64,000 bases of DNA, from the NCBI GenBank assembly GCA_900112785.1, contig FONB01000002.1, forward strand, positions 434,001 to 498,000, written 5' to 3'. Source of the DNA: Phytobacter palmae. Its GTDB lineage: Bacteria > Pseudomonadota > Gammaproteobacteria > Enterobacterales > Enterobacteriaceae. Below the pieces are notes generated by a model that made no database searches, was not told the origin of the DNA, and worked only from the letters and a program-made list of their open reading frames with translations. The position numbers and the translations under genes are program-made. Shown here in pieces: positions 9,912 to 20,161 of this stretch. Position 1 is the stretch's first letter. Each line of letters starts with the position of its first letter.

Positions 9912-12613
9912 GATTTTTCTTCCTCGCTGAACGCCTTCGCCTCTTTCGGCGGTAAGGGAGAGAAGTACCCCACGATCAACACCAGTACCGCCACGCCAAT
10001 AAAGGCGATAGCCCGCGCCAGGCCGCCACCGCCCGCGCTGTCCACCAGCATTAACTTCACGATAACCACGCCCAGCAGTGCCGCTCCGCAGAACCAACCT
10101 TGTCGCGTTCCCCGCCGCGTCGCCAGCAACATCACTACCAGAGCGCCAAGCATCCAGAAGAGCGCAAAACTGGTCTGTATCAGACGGGAATGCCAGAGAG
10201 ACTCACTATCCCAGTCCACCTGACCATAATTTGCCAGGGCGCGGAGCAGCAGGCCATTTAGCCACCAGAAACTTAACCCCGCGAGCACCAGCGGTGCCGC
10301 ACGTTGTGCCGCTGGCGGGAAGCGCAGATGGCAAAAACGCCACCAGCTCCACACGGCCAACAATGCAAATGCCGCCCCTTCTTCCAGCGGGTTCACCAGC
10401 GGCAGATAGAGCATATGGATGACGCGCCCGTCCTGCACATTCGCCAAAACAAGTAACACAATTAACGGAAAGGCCACAGGCAGCAAGCCCAGTGAGCCAT
10501 ACCATTCTGGCCAGACGCGTAGCGGCCAGACACCGCGGTGAATTCCGGCATTTATCAGTAAAACGACAATACCGCCTGCCGCCATCATTAAGCCGCTACG
10601 CCAGGCGTCCATTCCCCAGGGGAGCGCATCAACAAACCAGAAAAGCTCGGTTCCTGCCGCGAGTAAAACCATCCACAATAGCGAAATATGAAGCCCCTGC
10701 GCCAGACGGGCCGGGACTCTGCGCTCCCGATATAACAGTAAATACGCCGAGGGGAGCGCCGCGCACCACGCGAGGTTTTGCCAACCGGCCTCCAGCAATT
10801 GCTGCTCGATAGTCAGCTGCCAGAGTAAAACCGCCAGCATCACTGGCCAGAGCAGCCATACGGCATAGTGTAGCGCCCACCAGTGAAGCCGCCGCGCCAT
10901 ATAGCGCCAGCCCCAGACAGAGAGGGCCAACAGGCCAAGTACCCCCGCCGGAATGCCTTTATTGAACATCCAGTCAGACGCCCCCCAGAGCGCCACCAGC
11001 CAGAAAGTAATGCCGCCCGCCAGCAGTACCAGACTTCCCGGCGCAGGCAGGCGACGCCACAACCTGGCGGCAACCAGCCAGGTCGCGCTCAGTACCGCAA
11101 AAATCACCATCACCGAAAGCGCCGTTGTACCGTCGGTCATCGCCCAGAGCGCACTACCGAGCGCCAGTACCAGCAAGCCAGTACCGCTATAACTCATGCG
11201 GCGCTGCCCTTGCATTACGCCAAGCCATAGCACGCCCAGCCCTTCCAGCGCCCAGGCCATCGCCGTCCAGCGGGCCGAAAGCGCCAGCGGAATAGCAAGC
11301 GTGGTGAATGCGCCACCGAGCGCCAGCGCCGCCAGTACCAGCGGTTTCCCCGCTCCAGGGAAGCGTTTTACAGCCCCCCAGGCCAGCAGCATATAAAACG
11401 CGCCGTAGCCCAGCGCGCTAAGTGCCGGACCATATGTCAGGTGGTGTGTAATGGCATATTGCATGCCAAACCCGACCAGCGGTGGGGCAAAGAGCAGCAC
11501 GCCATCAACAATGCGCTGGCCTTTCTTTTGCGCCCGCAGTGACAGCGCCACGCTCAATACGCCAAAGATAAGCAAATTAGCAATCAGGAAGAGCTGGCAG
11601 CTCAGATAGTACTGCGGCCGATAGTCGGCGATACCCCACAGGCTACCCACGCCGAAGGTGAAGAACATCCCCAGCAGGTTAAGTTCGCGCCAGTGCTGCC
11701 AGACGCTGATCGCAAGGATGCCGACAGAAAGTAATAAGTAGAAAGAGAATAAAGTGACATGGCTACCGCCACCTGAGGATAACAGCAGTGGCGCGGCGTA
11801 ACCGCCAAGACTCGCCAGCATAGCCAGGCTTAACGCTCGCTGCAGCACCGCCAGCCCGACGCTGGCTGCGCAAATCAACAATAGCAGTGCAAACGAAAGC
11901 GACATGGGGAGCATCTGCCACAGTCGAAACGCGCCAAAGACTGTTAAATAGAGCGCGCCTGTAGCACCACCTTGTAAAATTAAGGCAAAGACAGGCTGCT
12001 TGTGCCGCAAACGCCAGCCGAGGAATAAGAGTGCCATCGCGCCCAGCGCGGCAACGACCAGACGCAGCTCCAGCGGGAAGAGCGAGCGTTCGACGCTATA
12101 ACGAAAGAGAAAGGCCAGCCCGAGAAACAGTAGAATAATACCCAGCTTTGCCAGCGGGTTACCTTGCATAAACCAGCGCACCAGCGAAGTTACCATACCG
12201 CCAGACTGGCTGACGGGCGCGGGCCCTTCACGTTCCGGTACGGGTACGGAATCCCTGGCTGAAATGACCGCCGCAGGCGTCCCTCTCGCCCAGACATTCA
12301 CCGGAATGGGTTCGGGGGTGACCGGCCTGGGCTCTGGCTCGGCCTGCGGTTCCGGGACTGACACCTCAGGCGAGATAACCTCAGGTACGATAATCTCAGG
12401 CGAATCAACAGGTGAAACGGCCTCTTGCGCGACAGGCGCCTCGCTCAAAGCTCGCCTGCTAAGCTGTTGTTCAAGCAGATCCACACGCTGGCGCAGACGC
12501 GACAGCTCATCTCTGGCCGCATTGCTACGCCGGTAAGCCAGAATCGACATTACCGGTATAACCACCAGCAATATAAACAACACAGTACAGGCTATCAGTA
12601 CCAGTCCATCCAT
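9908..12613 (-). CDS. DUF2339 family polytopic membrane protein
   Basis: The protein of about 901 residues has an N-terminal membrane segment and a short coiled coil (ELSRLRQRVDLLEQQLS). A Pro/Glu/Val-rich linker follows (roughly residues 50-120), then some two dozen closely spaced hydrophobic segments up to the C-terminus. That is the layout of DUF2339, whose function is unknown. The start at 12613 has AAGGTGA five bases upstream; the frame runs open to 12655. It is coupled to the DUF3999 gene by an ATGA overlap. E. coli K-12 has no such pair between malZ and acpH. Confidence 0.78.
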   Translation of the reverse strand: MDGLVLIACTVLFILLVVIPVMSILAYRRSNAARDELSRLRQRVDLLEQQLSRRALSEAPVAQEAVSPVDSPEIIVPEVISPEVSVPEPQAEPEPRPVTPEPIPVNVWARGTPAAVISARDSVPVPEREGPAPVSQSGGMVTSLVRWFMQGNPLAKLGIILLFLGLAFLFRYSVERSLFPLELRLVVAALGAMALLFLGWRLRHKQPVFALILQGGATGALYLTVFGAFRLWQMLPMSLSFALLLLICAASVGLAVLQRALSLAMLASLGGYAAPLLLSSGGGSHVTLFSFYLLLSVGILAISVWQHWRELNLLGMFFTFGVGSLWGIADYRPQYYLSCQLFLIANLLIFGVLSVALSLRAQKKGQRIVDGVLLFAPPLVGFGMQYAITHHLTYGPALSALGYGAFYMLLAWGAVKRFPGAGKPLVLAALALGGAFTTLAIPLALSARWTAMAWALEGLGVLWLGVMQGQRRMSYSGTGLLVLALGSALWAMTDGTTALSVMVIFAVLSATWLVAARLWRRLPAPGSLVLLAGGITFWLVALWGASDWMFNKGIPAGVLGLLALSVWGWRYMARRLHWWALHYAVWLLWPVMLAVLLWQLTIEQQLLEAGWQNLAWCAALPSAYLLLYRERRVPARLAQGLHISLLWMVLLAAGTELFWFVDALPWGMDAWRSGLMMAAGGIVVLLINAGIHRGVWPLRVWPEWYGSLGLLPVAFPLIVLLVLANVQDGRVIHMLYLPLVNPLEEGAAFALLAVWSWWRFCHLRFPPAAQRAAPLVLAGLSFWWLNGLLLRALANYGQVDWDSESLWHSRLIQTSFALFWMLGALVVMLLATRRGTRQGWFCGAALLGVVIVKLMLVDSAGGGGLARAIAFIGVAVLVLIVGYFSPLPPKEAKAFSEEEKS

Positions 12614-12698
12614 GATTTCACCTTCATTCCGGAGCGTGCATATACTTTGGCACAAAGTATCGGAATTGCGCTATTCCCGCTGCGCTTTCTGGTAGGTG

Positions 12699-14516
12699 TT
12701 AGTTCCCCTGCCACACAGAGGCAGAGATTGCCGGTAACGATATTACTCCATCCTGTAATGTGCCCTTACCCTCTTTAGCATGCCAGACTTTAACATCCAG
12801 CAGCGGCGATTCCGGCAGGACAACCTCACAGGGTTCGCCACGGTTAATTGCCACCAGTACCCGTTCTTGCTGATACAGACGCAAGAAGATCACCACATTC
12901 TCTTCGGCGTAGATAACGTGGCACCCACCGTAACAGAGTGCCTTGCTACGTTTGCGCAGGCGGGACATCCGCTGATAGAGCGCAAGTAGTTCCGTGTCCT
13001 GTTTCGCTTTGTCCCATGGAAAAGGTTTGCGGCAGAAGGGATCGTTGGCACCGTCCAGCCCAACTTCATCGCCATAGTAAATGCAGGGCACGCCGGGCCA
13101 GGTAAACAGCCAAATCACCGCCAGCGGCAACCTGGCCACATCTTTCCCCAACACTGTTTTAAAACGCGGTGTGTCGTGGCTATCCAGTTGGTTGAACATG
13201 CGCAACTGCTGCTGATGCGAAAGCCCGGCGCGGTAATTATCCATCCACATCATGCAGGTTTGTGCATCGATCTGCTGGGGATCCATTGAAATATCGGTAT
13301 TCGCCAGAAACGCCCATACCGGAAAGGTAAAGCCACGGTAATTCATGGCAGCGTCTTCTACGTCCGCCTGTAACCACTGGCGCGCATCACCGAAATGCTC
13401 ACCGACGATATAGGCCTCAGGCAATGTCTCTTTGGCAGCGTTGGTAATCCCGGCAACATGTTGCAGGTTATTGCGCGCACCGCCTCCCTCGCCCAGCATA
13501 TGCACCACATCCAGCCGCCAGCCATCCATATTCCAGGGGGCTTTCAGCCAGTGGCGTACCACGCTGTCTTCACCCTCGTACATCTCTTCCACCAGCGTAT
13601 GCGCCTGGTAGTCCAGCTTTGGCAGGCTTGGGTAGCCCAGCCAGTCGCGAGCGCGGCCATTCTCATCAAAACTGTACCATTCACGCCATTCGGAAGCGGG
13701 GTTATGACAGGCGCCAGTGGTGCCGCGGTTATGCCGGTCAAACCAGGCGTGTGAATCGCCACTGTGATTGAACACCCCGTCCAGCACCAGGCGGATCCCA
13801 AGGCTGCGAGTATTGTGACGCAGGCGAAACAGCGCCTGATCGCCGCCAAAACGCGCGTCAACGTGACGATAATCTTCCGTATCGTATTTATGCACGCTGG
13901 GAGCGACAAAGACCGGGTTCAGGTAGAGCGCGGTCACGCCCAGTTCATGCAGATAAAGCAGCTTTTCGCTGATACCGTCCAGCGTGCCACCGTAAAAAGT
14001 TGAACCGCCGGCTTCTGCGCTCAACGGTTCATCCCAGTCGCGCAGCACGATCTCCTGGCCTGCGGCGTGGTGATAGTAAACATTGTCCCGCTGATCTTTA
14101 TATTGTTCGCTACGGGCAAAACGATCGGGGAAGATCTGATAGAACACCTGTTCCGCCACCCACTGCGGTCCGTTATCGGGAAAATCGACGGCGAATTGCT
14201 CCAGCCGTGCAGGGGGAAACTGATTAAACCCCTGCGGGGTAAACCAGAGCTGGCGGTCAGCCCACAGCAGCTTAAAGCTGTAACGTCGCCGCGGCTGCCC
14301 GCTTTGCAACGAGATGGCTGCACGCCACGCCGTCACGCCAGGTTTTGGCGCCTGACGAACCCGCCGCATCGGTATTGAGGTCTCTTCATTATCTATCTCG
14401 GCCCGAAGCGTGACCCGGGATGGGGGCTTACTTCCGGTTAGCCAGAGCGTAATCACCAGTTGGTCTTTGTTCTGTTTTACAAACGGTGCGACAGGCAGAT
14501 GCCAGGCTTGCAACAT
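12699..14516 (-). CDS. malZ: Maltodextrin glucosidase
   Basis: MalZ is a cytoplasmic GH13 enzyme that releases glucose from the reducing end of short maltodextrins. In the 605 residues the GH13 signature regions are complete: DGVFNH (246-251), GWRLDVVH with nucleophile Asp336, Glu373 in VGEHFG as acid/base, and the HD pair 447-448 in [11 protein letters not shown]. An N-terminal beta-sandwich domain precedes the barrel. E. coli malZ is MalT-activated; I could not identify a convincing MalT box in the 283 bases upstream. Confidence 0.96.
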   Translation of the reverse strand: MLQAWHLPVAPFVKQNKDQLVITLWLTGSKPPSRVTLRAEIDNEETSIPMRRVRQAPKPGVTAWRAAISLQSGQPRRRYSFKLLWADRQLWFTPQGFNQFPPARLEQFAVDFPDNGPQWVAEQVFYQIFPDRFARSEQYKDQRDNVYYHHAAGQEIVLRDWDEPLSAEAGGSTFYGGTLDGISEKLLYLHELGVTALYLNPVFVAPSVHKYDTEDYRHVDARFGGDQALFRLRHNTRSLGIRLVLDGVFNHSGDSHAWFDRHNRGTTGACHNPASEWREWYSFDENGRARDWLGYPSLPKLDYQAHTLVEEMYEGEDSVVRHWLKAPWNMDGWRLDVVHMLGEGGGARNNLQHVAGITNAAKETLPEAYIVGEHFGDARQWLQADVEDAAMNYRGFTFPVWAFLANTDISMDPQQIDAQTCMMWMDNYRAGLSHQQQLRMFNQLDSHDTPRFKTVLGKDVARLPLAVIWLFTWPGVPCIYYGDEVGLDGANDPFCRKPFPWDKAKQDTELLALYQRMSRLRKRSKALCYGGCHVIYAEENVVIFLRLYQQERVLVAINRGEPCEVVLPESPLLDVKVWHAKEGKGTLQDGVISLPAISASVWQGN

Positions 14517-14764
14517 CGACTTTCCCCTCTGTGAAAAATGAGTTCACTCTTGCACAAATCCAGCCTTACCAGCTCATCTTTTCTGCTTTTTTAAGGGGTT
14601 GAGAGCCAGGGCGCAGAAAACTCGCTGTGCATTTTTTCATATAGCCTATGCGTGAATTGTTTAACGCCGGGCGGCGTTCGGGCGTGATTGTGATGTTGGA
14701 GAATATCGTGATTTGCGCAGGGCGCGGTCTGGTGGAATATGTTGGCGGTGGTAAGGCATTGTTT

Positions 14765-14789
14765 GCCCGGTAGCCAGACGCTACCGGGC
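14765..14789. repeat. REP-like perfect palindrome between proY and malZ
   Basis: GCCCGGTAG (14765-14773) and CTACCGGGC (14781-14789) form a nine-base perfect stem without a T run on either side. This fits a REP-type repeat better than an intrinsic terminator. The rest of the 283-base gap between malZ and proY shows nothing else I can support. Confidence 0.55.
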
Positions 14790-14799
14790 GTCAACGAAC

Positions 14800-16152
14800 T
14801 TATATTTTCTGGCGTTTAAACATCCAGCCAATCAGAAGCAGGACAATCCACGCGAAACCTACATACAGCGAAATACGTGTGTCCGGGTGCCAGCCAATCA
14901 GTCCAATAATAAACACCAGGAAAACCAGGCCAGTGACGGTAGTGGTGACACCGCCCGGCACTTTGAATTTAAGGGCATTCACTTCCTGCGGTGACAAACG
15001 GCGTCGGAAAGCAATTTGCGACAGCAGGATCATGATCCACACCCATACGGTGGCGAACGTCGCCAGCGAGGCAATCACCAGGAAGACGTTTTCCGGCATG
15101 ATGTAATTGAGATAAACCGCAAACAGCAGTGCAATCGTCATCACCATAACGGTGACCCATGGAATGCCGCGACGGGAAGTTTTGGCAAATACTTTTGGCG
15201 CGCTGCCCTGCTCCGCCATACCGTGCAGCATACGCCCCACGCCAAACACATCGGAGTTAATCGCCGACAGTGAGGCTGTCAGCACAACGAAGTTAAGGAT
15301 ACTGGCCGCGAAGGTAATCCCCATATGCTGGAAAGTCAGCACGAACGGGCTACCGTCAGTCCCCACCTGGTTCCACGGGTAGATAGACATGATGACAAAC
15401 AGCGTTCCCACATAGAACACCAGGATACGCAGCGGCACCGAGTTGATCGCGCGTGGAATGGACTTCTCCGGCTCTTTCGCTTCTCCGGCAGTGATACCGA
15501 TGATTTCAATACCGCCATAGGCGAACATCACCATTTGCAGCGACATCACCATTCCGAGCCAGCCGTTACTAAAGAAACCGCCGTTGCTCCACAGGTTACT
15601 GATACCTGTAGGCTGACCGCCGTTGCCAATCCCCCAGATGATAATGCCAAAACCGGCGACGATCATGATGATGATCGTGGCAACTTTGAAGAAGGAGAAC
15701 CAGAATTCCAGCTCGCCAAAGACCTTCACGCTCATCAGGTTGATGGCACAGATGATCAGCACCACGCTGAGCACCCAGATCCAGTGCGGTACGGCGGGAA
15801 ACCAGACGCCCATATAAATGCCAAAAGCCGTCACATCGGCAATCGCCACAATCAGGATTTCGAAACAATAGGTCCAGCCGGTGATATAACCGGCCAACGG
15901 GCCGAGGTTTTCCTGCGCGTAACGGGAAAATGAACTGGCAGACGGGTTGTGCACTGACATCTCGCCCAGCGCGCGCATAATGATATACGCCGCCACCCCA
16001 CCGATGATATAGGCCAGCAATACGCTTGGCCCGGCCATTTTGATGGCATCAGCGGAACCGTAAAACAGCCCGGTACCAATCGCCGACCCCAGGGCCATAA
16101 AGCGAATGTGCCGGGTACTAAGACCTCGCTTTAGCTTGTTCGTACTTTCCAT
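14800..16152 (-). CDS. proY: ProY amino acid permease of the APC family
   Basis: ProY is a 450-residue inner membrane permease of the amino acid transporter family, with twelve predicted helices and the family signature at the start ([20 protein letters not shown]). E. coli ProY is usually described as a cryptic proline permease, and more recent work has questioned proline as its main substrate. The gene lies between brnQ and malZ as in E. coli. A strong terminator separates it from brnQ upstream, so it should have its own promoter. Confidence 0.93.
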   Translation of the reverse strand: MESTNKLKRGLSTRHIRFMALGSAIGTGLFYGSADAIKMAGPSVLLAYIIGGVAAYIIMRALGEMSVHNPSASSFSRYAQENLGPLAGYITGWTYCFEILIVAIADVTAFGIYMGVWFPAVPHWIWVLSVVLIICAINLMSVKVFGELEFWFSFFKVATIIIMIVAGFGIIIWGIGNGGQPTGISNLWSNGGFFSNGWLGMVMSLQMVMFAYGGIEIIGITAGEAKEPEKSIPRAINSVPLRILVFYVGTLFVIMSIYPWNQVGTDGSPFVLTFQHMGITFAASILNFVVLTASLSAINSDVFGVGRMLHGMAEQGSAPKVFAKTSRRGIPWVTVMVMTIALLFAVYLNYIMPENVFLVIASLATFATVWVWIMILLSQIAFRRRLSPQEVNALKFKVPGGVTTTVTGLVFLVFIIGLIGWHPDTRISLYVGFAWIVLLLIGWMFKRQKI

Positions 16153-16172
16153 GGTTTCCTGTTCCAGGATCT

Positions 16173-16212
16173 AAAAAAAACAAAAAACCACGGGATTTAA
16201 CGTCCCGTGGTT
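16173..16212 (-). terminator. Terminator of brnQ
   Basis: AACCACGGGA (16186-16195) and TCCCGTGGTT (16203-16212) form a ten-base stem. On the minus strand it is followed by long T runs (A-rich 16173-16187 on the plus strand). Confidence 0.9.
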
Positions 16213-16231
16213 GGTAAACCTTATTATGCAA

Positions 16232-17551
16232 TTAATGGGCGCTGGATGTCACCTGACGCCCGGCAGCGCGATCCCAGCACACAGCCAGAACCACCATTAC
16301 CACTGTCGGCATCAACCAGGCCAGCCCCTGCTCCGCCAGCGGCAACCGCTGAGTCCAGGCCGGAAGCATATCGCTAAACGCAGACGCTTTGATACCATCC
16401 AGCACGCCAAACGCCAGGCTGATAAACATCGCCGGCGCAATCACGCGGGTCGAATTATGCCACCAGGAGCGCGTGAAGCTTAACACCACAAGTGCGATGC
16501 ACGGCGGATAAATCATTGTCAGCACTGGAATAGAAATTTGAATCAGATGGCTCAGGCCCAGATTTGACACCGCCATGGAGAAGATGCCAAGGATAAACAC
16601 CAGCGTGCGATAGGAGAGCGGCAGATACTGCGAGAAGAACTCAGCACAGGCGCAGGTCAGGCCCACTGCCGTTACCAGGCAGGCGATAAAAATCAGCGCA
16701 GCCAGCAGAAGGCTACCCGCGCCACCAAACGTATGCGCAACATAGGCATGCAAAATCGCCGCACCGTTGGCAGACTGATCCACCAGCGTCGAGCTATCGG
16801 AACCCAGACGGAACAGCGCCAGATACAACAGCGTCAGACCGACACCGGCCATCAGGCCAGCCCAGACGGTATATCGGGTCAGCAAACGGGCTTCCGTTAC
16901 GCCGCGTGAACGCGCCGCATTAACGATAACGATACCAAACACCATCGCGCCCAGCGTATCCATGGTGAGATAACCGTTCACAAAACCGTTCGAGAAAGCC
17001 GCATGCTGGTAGGCATCCATAGCATGGCTAATCGGACCGGCTGGCCAGATGATGGCTGCAACGGAGAGAATGATCAGCGCGATAATTTTCAGCGGTGCGA
17101 GAAAATTCCCGACGGTATCCAGCAACTTGCCCGGATAGAGCGACACCAGAATAACCAGCGCAAAGTAGATAATGCTGTAAATCAGCAACGGCAGTGAGCC
17201 TTCACCGGTCAGTGGCGCAATCCCTACCTCAAACGATACTGTCGCGGTACGCGGCGTAGCAAACAGCGGCCCCACTGCCAGATAACAGACGGTGGCCAGC
17301 AGTACACCAGCGACTTTGCCAATCGGCGTGCTGAGGCTGTCGACCCCACCGCCCACTTTCGCCAGCGCGATAACGGTCAGAACCGGCAGCCCCACGGCGG
17401 TAATCAGAAAGCCAATTGAGGCAGTCCAGACGTGCTCGCCCGCCTGCAAACCAACCATCGGAGGGAAAATGATGTTTCCGGCGCCGACAAATAACGCGAA
17501 AGTCATAAAGCCCAGAGCAACAATGTCTCGTGGTTTTAAATGATGGGTCAT
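16232..17551 (-). CDS. brnQ: Branched-chain amino acid:cation symporter BrnQ
   Basis: BrnQ (LIV-II system) takes up leucine, isoleucine and valine with a cation. The 439-residue protein has twelve hydrophobic segments and the LIVCS family opening ([23 protein letters not shown]). The order phoR-brnQ-proY-malZ is conserved with E. coli. The phoR terminator lies some 400 bases upstream, so brnQ has its own promoter in that gap. Confidence 0.96.
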   Translation of the reverse strand: MTHHLKPRDIVALGFMTFALFVGAGNIIFPPMVGLQAGEHVWTASIGFLITAVGLPVLTVIALAKVGGGVDSLSTPIGKVAGVLLATVCYLAVGPLFATPRTATVSFEVGIAPLTGEGSLPLLIYSIIYFALVILVSLYPGKLLDTVGNFLAPLKIIALIILSVAAIIWPAGPISHAMDAYQHAAFSNGFVNGYLTMDTLGAMVFGIVIVNAARSRGVTEARLLTRYTVWAGLMAGVGLTLLYLALFRLGSDSSTLVDQSANGAAILHAYVAHTFGGAGSLLLAALIFIACLVTAVGLTCACAEFFSQYLPLSYRTLVFILGIFSMAVSNLGLSHLIQISIPVLTMIYPPCIALVVLSFTRSWWHNSTRVIAPAMFISLAFGVLDGIKASAFSDMLPAWTQRLPLAEQGLAWLMPTVVMVVLAVCWDRAAGRQVTSSAH

Positions 17552-17780
17552 AAACGTTTACTGCCTGTGGATGTGATGTTGTAAGTGTAGAAATTTTCGC
17601 CTTATTTCAGCGGAACATTAGGGCGGAAATAACCTTAAAACGTAGCGGGAAACACTTCCCGCACTGCGTGACGGAGAATAGTTTTTCGATTTACCACGCA
17701 AATACAGTCGGTCTGACGACGTACGGGGCGCAATTTAAACGCTTATAACGTTTAAAGGCAATAAGGGATCGCAAAACCAG
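17552..17780. other. brnQ upstream region with two inverted repeats
   Basis: This part of the 408-base gap between brnQ and phoR contains no long frame. It has GCGGGAA/TTCCCGC (17645-17651 and 17656-17662) followed on the minus strand by a short T-rich stretch. It also has a perfect eight-base inverted repeat TTTAAACG/CGTTTAAA (17734-17741 and 17749-17756). Both would be in or near the brnQ leader. Function is unknown; an operator or leader structure for brnQ is possible. Confidence 0.4.
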
Positions 17781-17948
17781 ATGGTTATACCAACTCCAGG
17801 AAAGATACCAGATGAAGATACTGTATATAAGAAAAACGGATGGCTAATCATGCGAACAAAAAATAGTCATGGATACAATTCGTTTGAAGATTCGGGAAAA
17901 ACGAAGAGTGAAAAGCGGGTCAATGACAGAAATGGAAAGAAAAGCTGA
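17781..17948 (+). CDS. Possible small protein of 55 residues, unrecognised
   Basis: An ATG at 17781 opens a 55-codon frame ending with TGA at 17946-17948. The product begins MVIPTPGKIPDEDTVYKKNG, is hydrophilic and lysine-rich, and ends in basic residues. It has no signal or membrane segment. The AAGGGA upstream is about 13 bases from the ATG, further than usual. The coding stretch is clearly richer in A than its neighbours. The stop lies inside the phoR terminator stem on the opposite strand. It may be a real small gene, a remnant of a longer acquired gene, or chance. Confidence 0.3.
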   Translation: MVIPTPGKIPDEDTVYKKNGWLIMRTKNSHGYNSFEDSGKTKSEKRVNDRNGKKS

Positions 17949-17966
17949 CACCTGAGGTGTCAGCTT
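17928..17966 (-). terminator. Terminator of phoBR, overlapping the phoR stop
   Basis: AAGCTGACACC (17942-17952) and GGTGTCAGCTT (17956-17966) form an eleven-base perfect stem with a three-base loop. On the minus strand it is followed by TTTTCTTTCC. The stem includes the phoR stop codon. Confidence 0.88.
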
Positions 17967-19255
17967 GCGTTCTTCACGACGAGACGTGCAGGCAAGGTAA
18001 AGCTGAAACGGGTGCCTTTACCCGGCGTACTGTCGATCTCAAGCTTACTTTCGTGATGGTTAAGCGCATGCTTTACGATAGCCAGCCCCAGACCGCTACC
18101 ACCAGTTTGCCGGGAACGAGCTTTATCGACCCGGTAGAAGCGCTCTGTCAGACGTGGAATATGTTCAGGTCCAATTCCCGGGCCTGTATCTTCAACGATA
18201 AACTGCGCGCCAGAGGTCGCGCGCTGCCAGCGCACGGTAATGTGTGTTCCCGCTGGCGTATGGTTCACGGCGTTATAGACCAGATTCGAAATCGCGCTGC
18301 GTAGTTGATCCTCATTACCCAGCACTTTCAGGCCATTGTCGACGACGAATTCAAGCTCATGTTTCTTTTGGCTTAATGTCTGCGCCTCGCGCTCAACAAC
18401 ACGCAGCATCATCGGCACATCAATAATCTCATTCGGCGGTAACGTCGGCGCCGCTTCTATTTTGGATAATGTCAGTAACTGTTTGACCAGGCCTTCCATT
18501 CGCGACGTCTGCTCGCGCATGGTGTGCAGCGCCTTATCACGCGGCGGCCCTTCCAGCTTCTGCTCCTGCATCATTTCCAGGTAGCCCTGCAATACTGTCA
18601 GCGGTGTGCGCAGCTCGTGGCTGACATTAGCAAAAAAGTTACGTCGCGCCCCTTCAAGCTGATGCATTTGCGTCACGTCACGCGCCACCATCAATAATTG
18701 CTGCTCGCTGTAGGGCATCACACGGATCTCCAGATGGCGACCACTGTTAAGCACCAGATTAAGCGGGCGGGCGAAATCTTTCGTTTTAAGGTAGCGGGTA
18801 AATTCCGGATAACGCAGCAGGTTGAGGATGTTTTGTCCGTTATCGTCCGGCCAGCGTAAATTCAACAATTGCTGCGCCAGACCATTACACCAGAAAATCG
18901 CCCCCTCTTCGGTAATCATCACTAACGCATCAGGTAGCGACTCTGCGCCGCTACGAAAACGTTTGATCAGATTACCCAACTCGCGACGACGTTTTTTGTT
19001 GCGCATCTGCATCTGGTGCAGACCATAAAGCAGCGGTTCCCAGCTTCCCGTCCCCGGTGGAGGAGTCATACTTTTATCGACCCACAACCACCAGGAAAGA
19101 CGCATTAAGTTCCAGAAATGCCAGGCCAGTAACCCGGTGACCGCCGCCAGTAAAAACCAGGGCAGATAACCAAAGAAAGCGCCGAGCAGCGCGGCAGGTA
19201 GACAACAAAGGATGAGTTCGAGTACCAGCCTTTTCCATGACAGCCGTTCCAGCAC
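17960..19255 (-). CDS. phoR: Phosphate regulon sensor kinase PhoR
   Basis: PhoR is the histidine kinase/phosphatase that, together with PstSCAB-PhoU, signals phosphate limitation to PhoB. The 431-residue protein has two N-terminal membrane segments (about 9-28 and 32-48), a basic linker and a PAS domain (about 100-190). The phosphorylated His213 is in [11 protein letters not shown], and a HATPase domain carries the N box ([10 protein letters not shown]) and G boxes ([17 protein letters not shown]). It is cotranscribed with phoB 21 bases upstream. Confidence 0.97.
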   Translation of the reverse strand: MLERLSWKRLVLELILCCLPAALLGAFFGYLPWFLLAAVTGLLAWHFWNLMRLSWWLWVDKSMTPPPGTGSWEPLLYGLHQMQMRNKKRRRELGNLIKRFRSGAESLPDALVMITEEGAIFWCNGLAQQLLNLRWPDDNGQNILNLLRYPEFTRYLKTKDFARPLNLVLNSGRHLEIRVMPYSEQQLLMVARDVTQMHQLEGARRNFFANVSHELRTPLTVLQGYLEMMQEQKLEGPPRDKALHTMREQTSRMEGLVKQLLTLSKIEAAPTLPPNEIIDVPMMLRVVEREAQTLSQKKHELEFVVDNGLKVLGNEDQLRSAISNLVYNAVNHTPAGTHITVRWQRATSGAQFIVEDTGPGIGPEHIPRLTERFYRVDKARSRQTGGSGLGLAIVKHALNHHESKLEIDSTPGKGTRFSFTLPARLVVKNAS

Positions 19256-19276
19256 GCGTCACGCTCCTTTCAGATT

Positions 19277-19966
19277 TTAGAAACGGGTCGAGAAACGATA
19301 ACCCGTGCCGCGAACGGTTTGAACCATACGATCGTGGCCGCTGTGTTCCAGCGCTTTACGCAGTCGGCGAATATGCACATCCACCGTGCGGTCTTCTACA
19401 TACACATTCGTTCCCCAGACATGATTCAGCAGCTGTTCGCGGCTATAAACACGCTCAGGATGGGTCATAAAGAAATGCAATAGCTTAAACTCCGTCGGTC
19501 CCATGTCGAGGGGATTTTCCCCGGTCATCACACGGTGGGAGCTCGGATCAAGGCTCAGCCCCTGCATTTCAATGACTTCTTCTACCGCCATCGGGGAGAT
19601 TCGGCGCATGACGGCTTTAATGCGTGCCACCAGCTCCTTCGGCGAAAAGGGCTTAGTTATATAATCGTCCGCGCCCGTCTCAAGTCCGCGCACGCGGTCC
19701 TCTTCTTCGCCACGAGCGGTCAACATCATCACCGGGATATCGCGGGTCATCGCTTCACGCTTGAGGTGTTTAATGAACTGAATACCTGAGCCGCCTGGCA
19801 GCATCCAGTCGAGCAAAATCAGGTCGGGCCAGGGTTCATTAAGTTGGTTCACCGCGCTGTCATAATCTTCCGCTTCGACAGGTTGAAAGCCGTTTTGTTC
19901 GAGCACGAAGCACACCATCTCACGGATTGGCGCTTCGTCTTCTACGACCAGAATGCGTCTTGCCAT
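19277..19966 (-). CDS. phoB: Phosphate regulon response regulator PhoB
   Basis: PhoB is the transcription factor of the phosphate regulon and activates its own operon and phoA, both in this window. The 229-residue protein has a receiver domain with phospho-acceptor Asp53 ([11 protein letters not shown]) and an OmpR-type winged helix (about 130-229). A Pho box lies upstream. Confidence 0.98.
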   Translation of the reverse strand: MARRILVVEDEAPIREMVCFVLEQNGFQPVEAEDYDSAVNQLNEPWPDLILLDWMLPGGSGIQFIKHLKREAMTRDIPVMMLTARGEEEDRVRGLETGADDYITKPFSPKELVARIKAVMRRISPMAVEEVIEMQGLSLDPSSHRVMTGENPLDMGPTEFKLLHFFMTHPERVYSREQLLNHVWGTNVYVEDRTVDVHIRRLRKALEHSGHDRMVQTVRGTGYRFSTRF

Positions 19967-20009
19967 AATTTGCCCTGTTTAATTTGAGTCATCAGCTAAG
20001 TGCGGCGCC

Positions 20010-20042
20010 ATTATGCGTCACTTTTGTGACAGATTTATGAAA
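20010..20042 (-). promoter_or_regulatory. phoB promoter with Pho box
   Basis: On the minus strand the sequence TTTCATAAATCTGTCACA (20042-20025) matches the Pho box (two TGTCA-type repeats eleven bases apart). It stands ten bases or so before a CATAAT -10 box (20015-20010). This is the expected autoregulated phoBR promoter. Confidence 0.82.
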
Positions 20043-20161
20043 CAAATGACCAACAGGTGACCCAAGCCTTTGTTTTATGACAGTGGGAAATTCTTTCACT
20101 GGCGACTCGAGTGTCCCTGAATGTTATAATCGCGTTTACGCTTTTTTGCCACGGAACCGCT

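Noticed and set aside
15325-15933. Open frame of 202 codons antisense to proY, rich in His and Asp
   Set aside because: Reverse complement of transmembrane codons often gives such His/Asp-rich frames; proY is certain.
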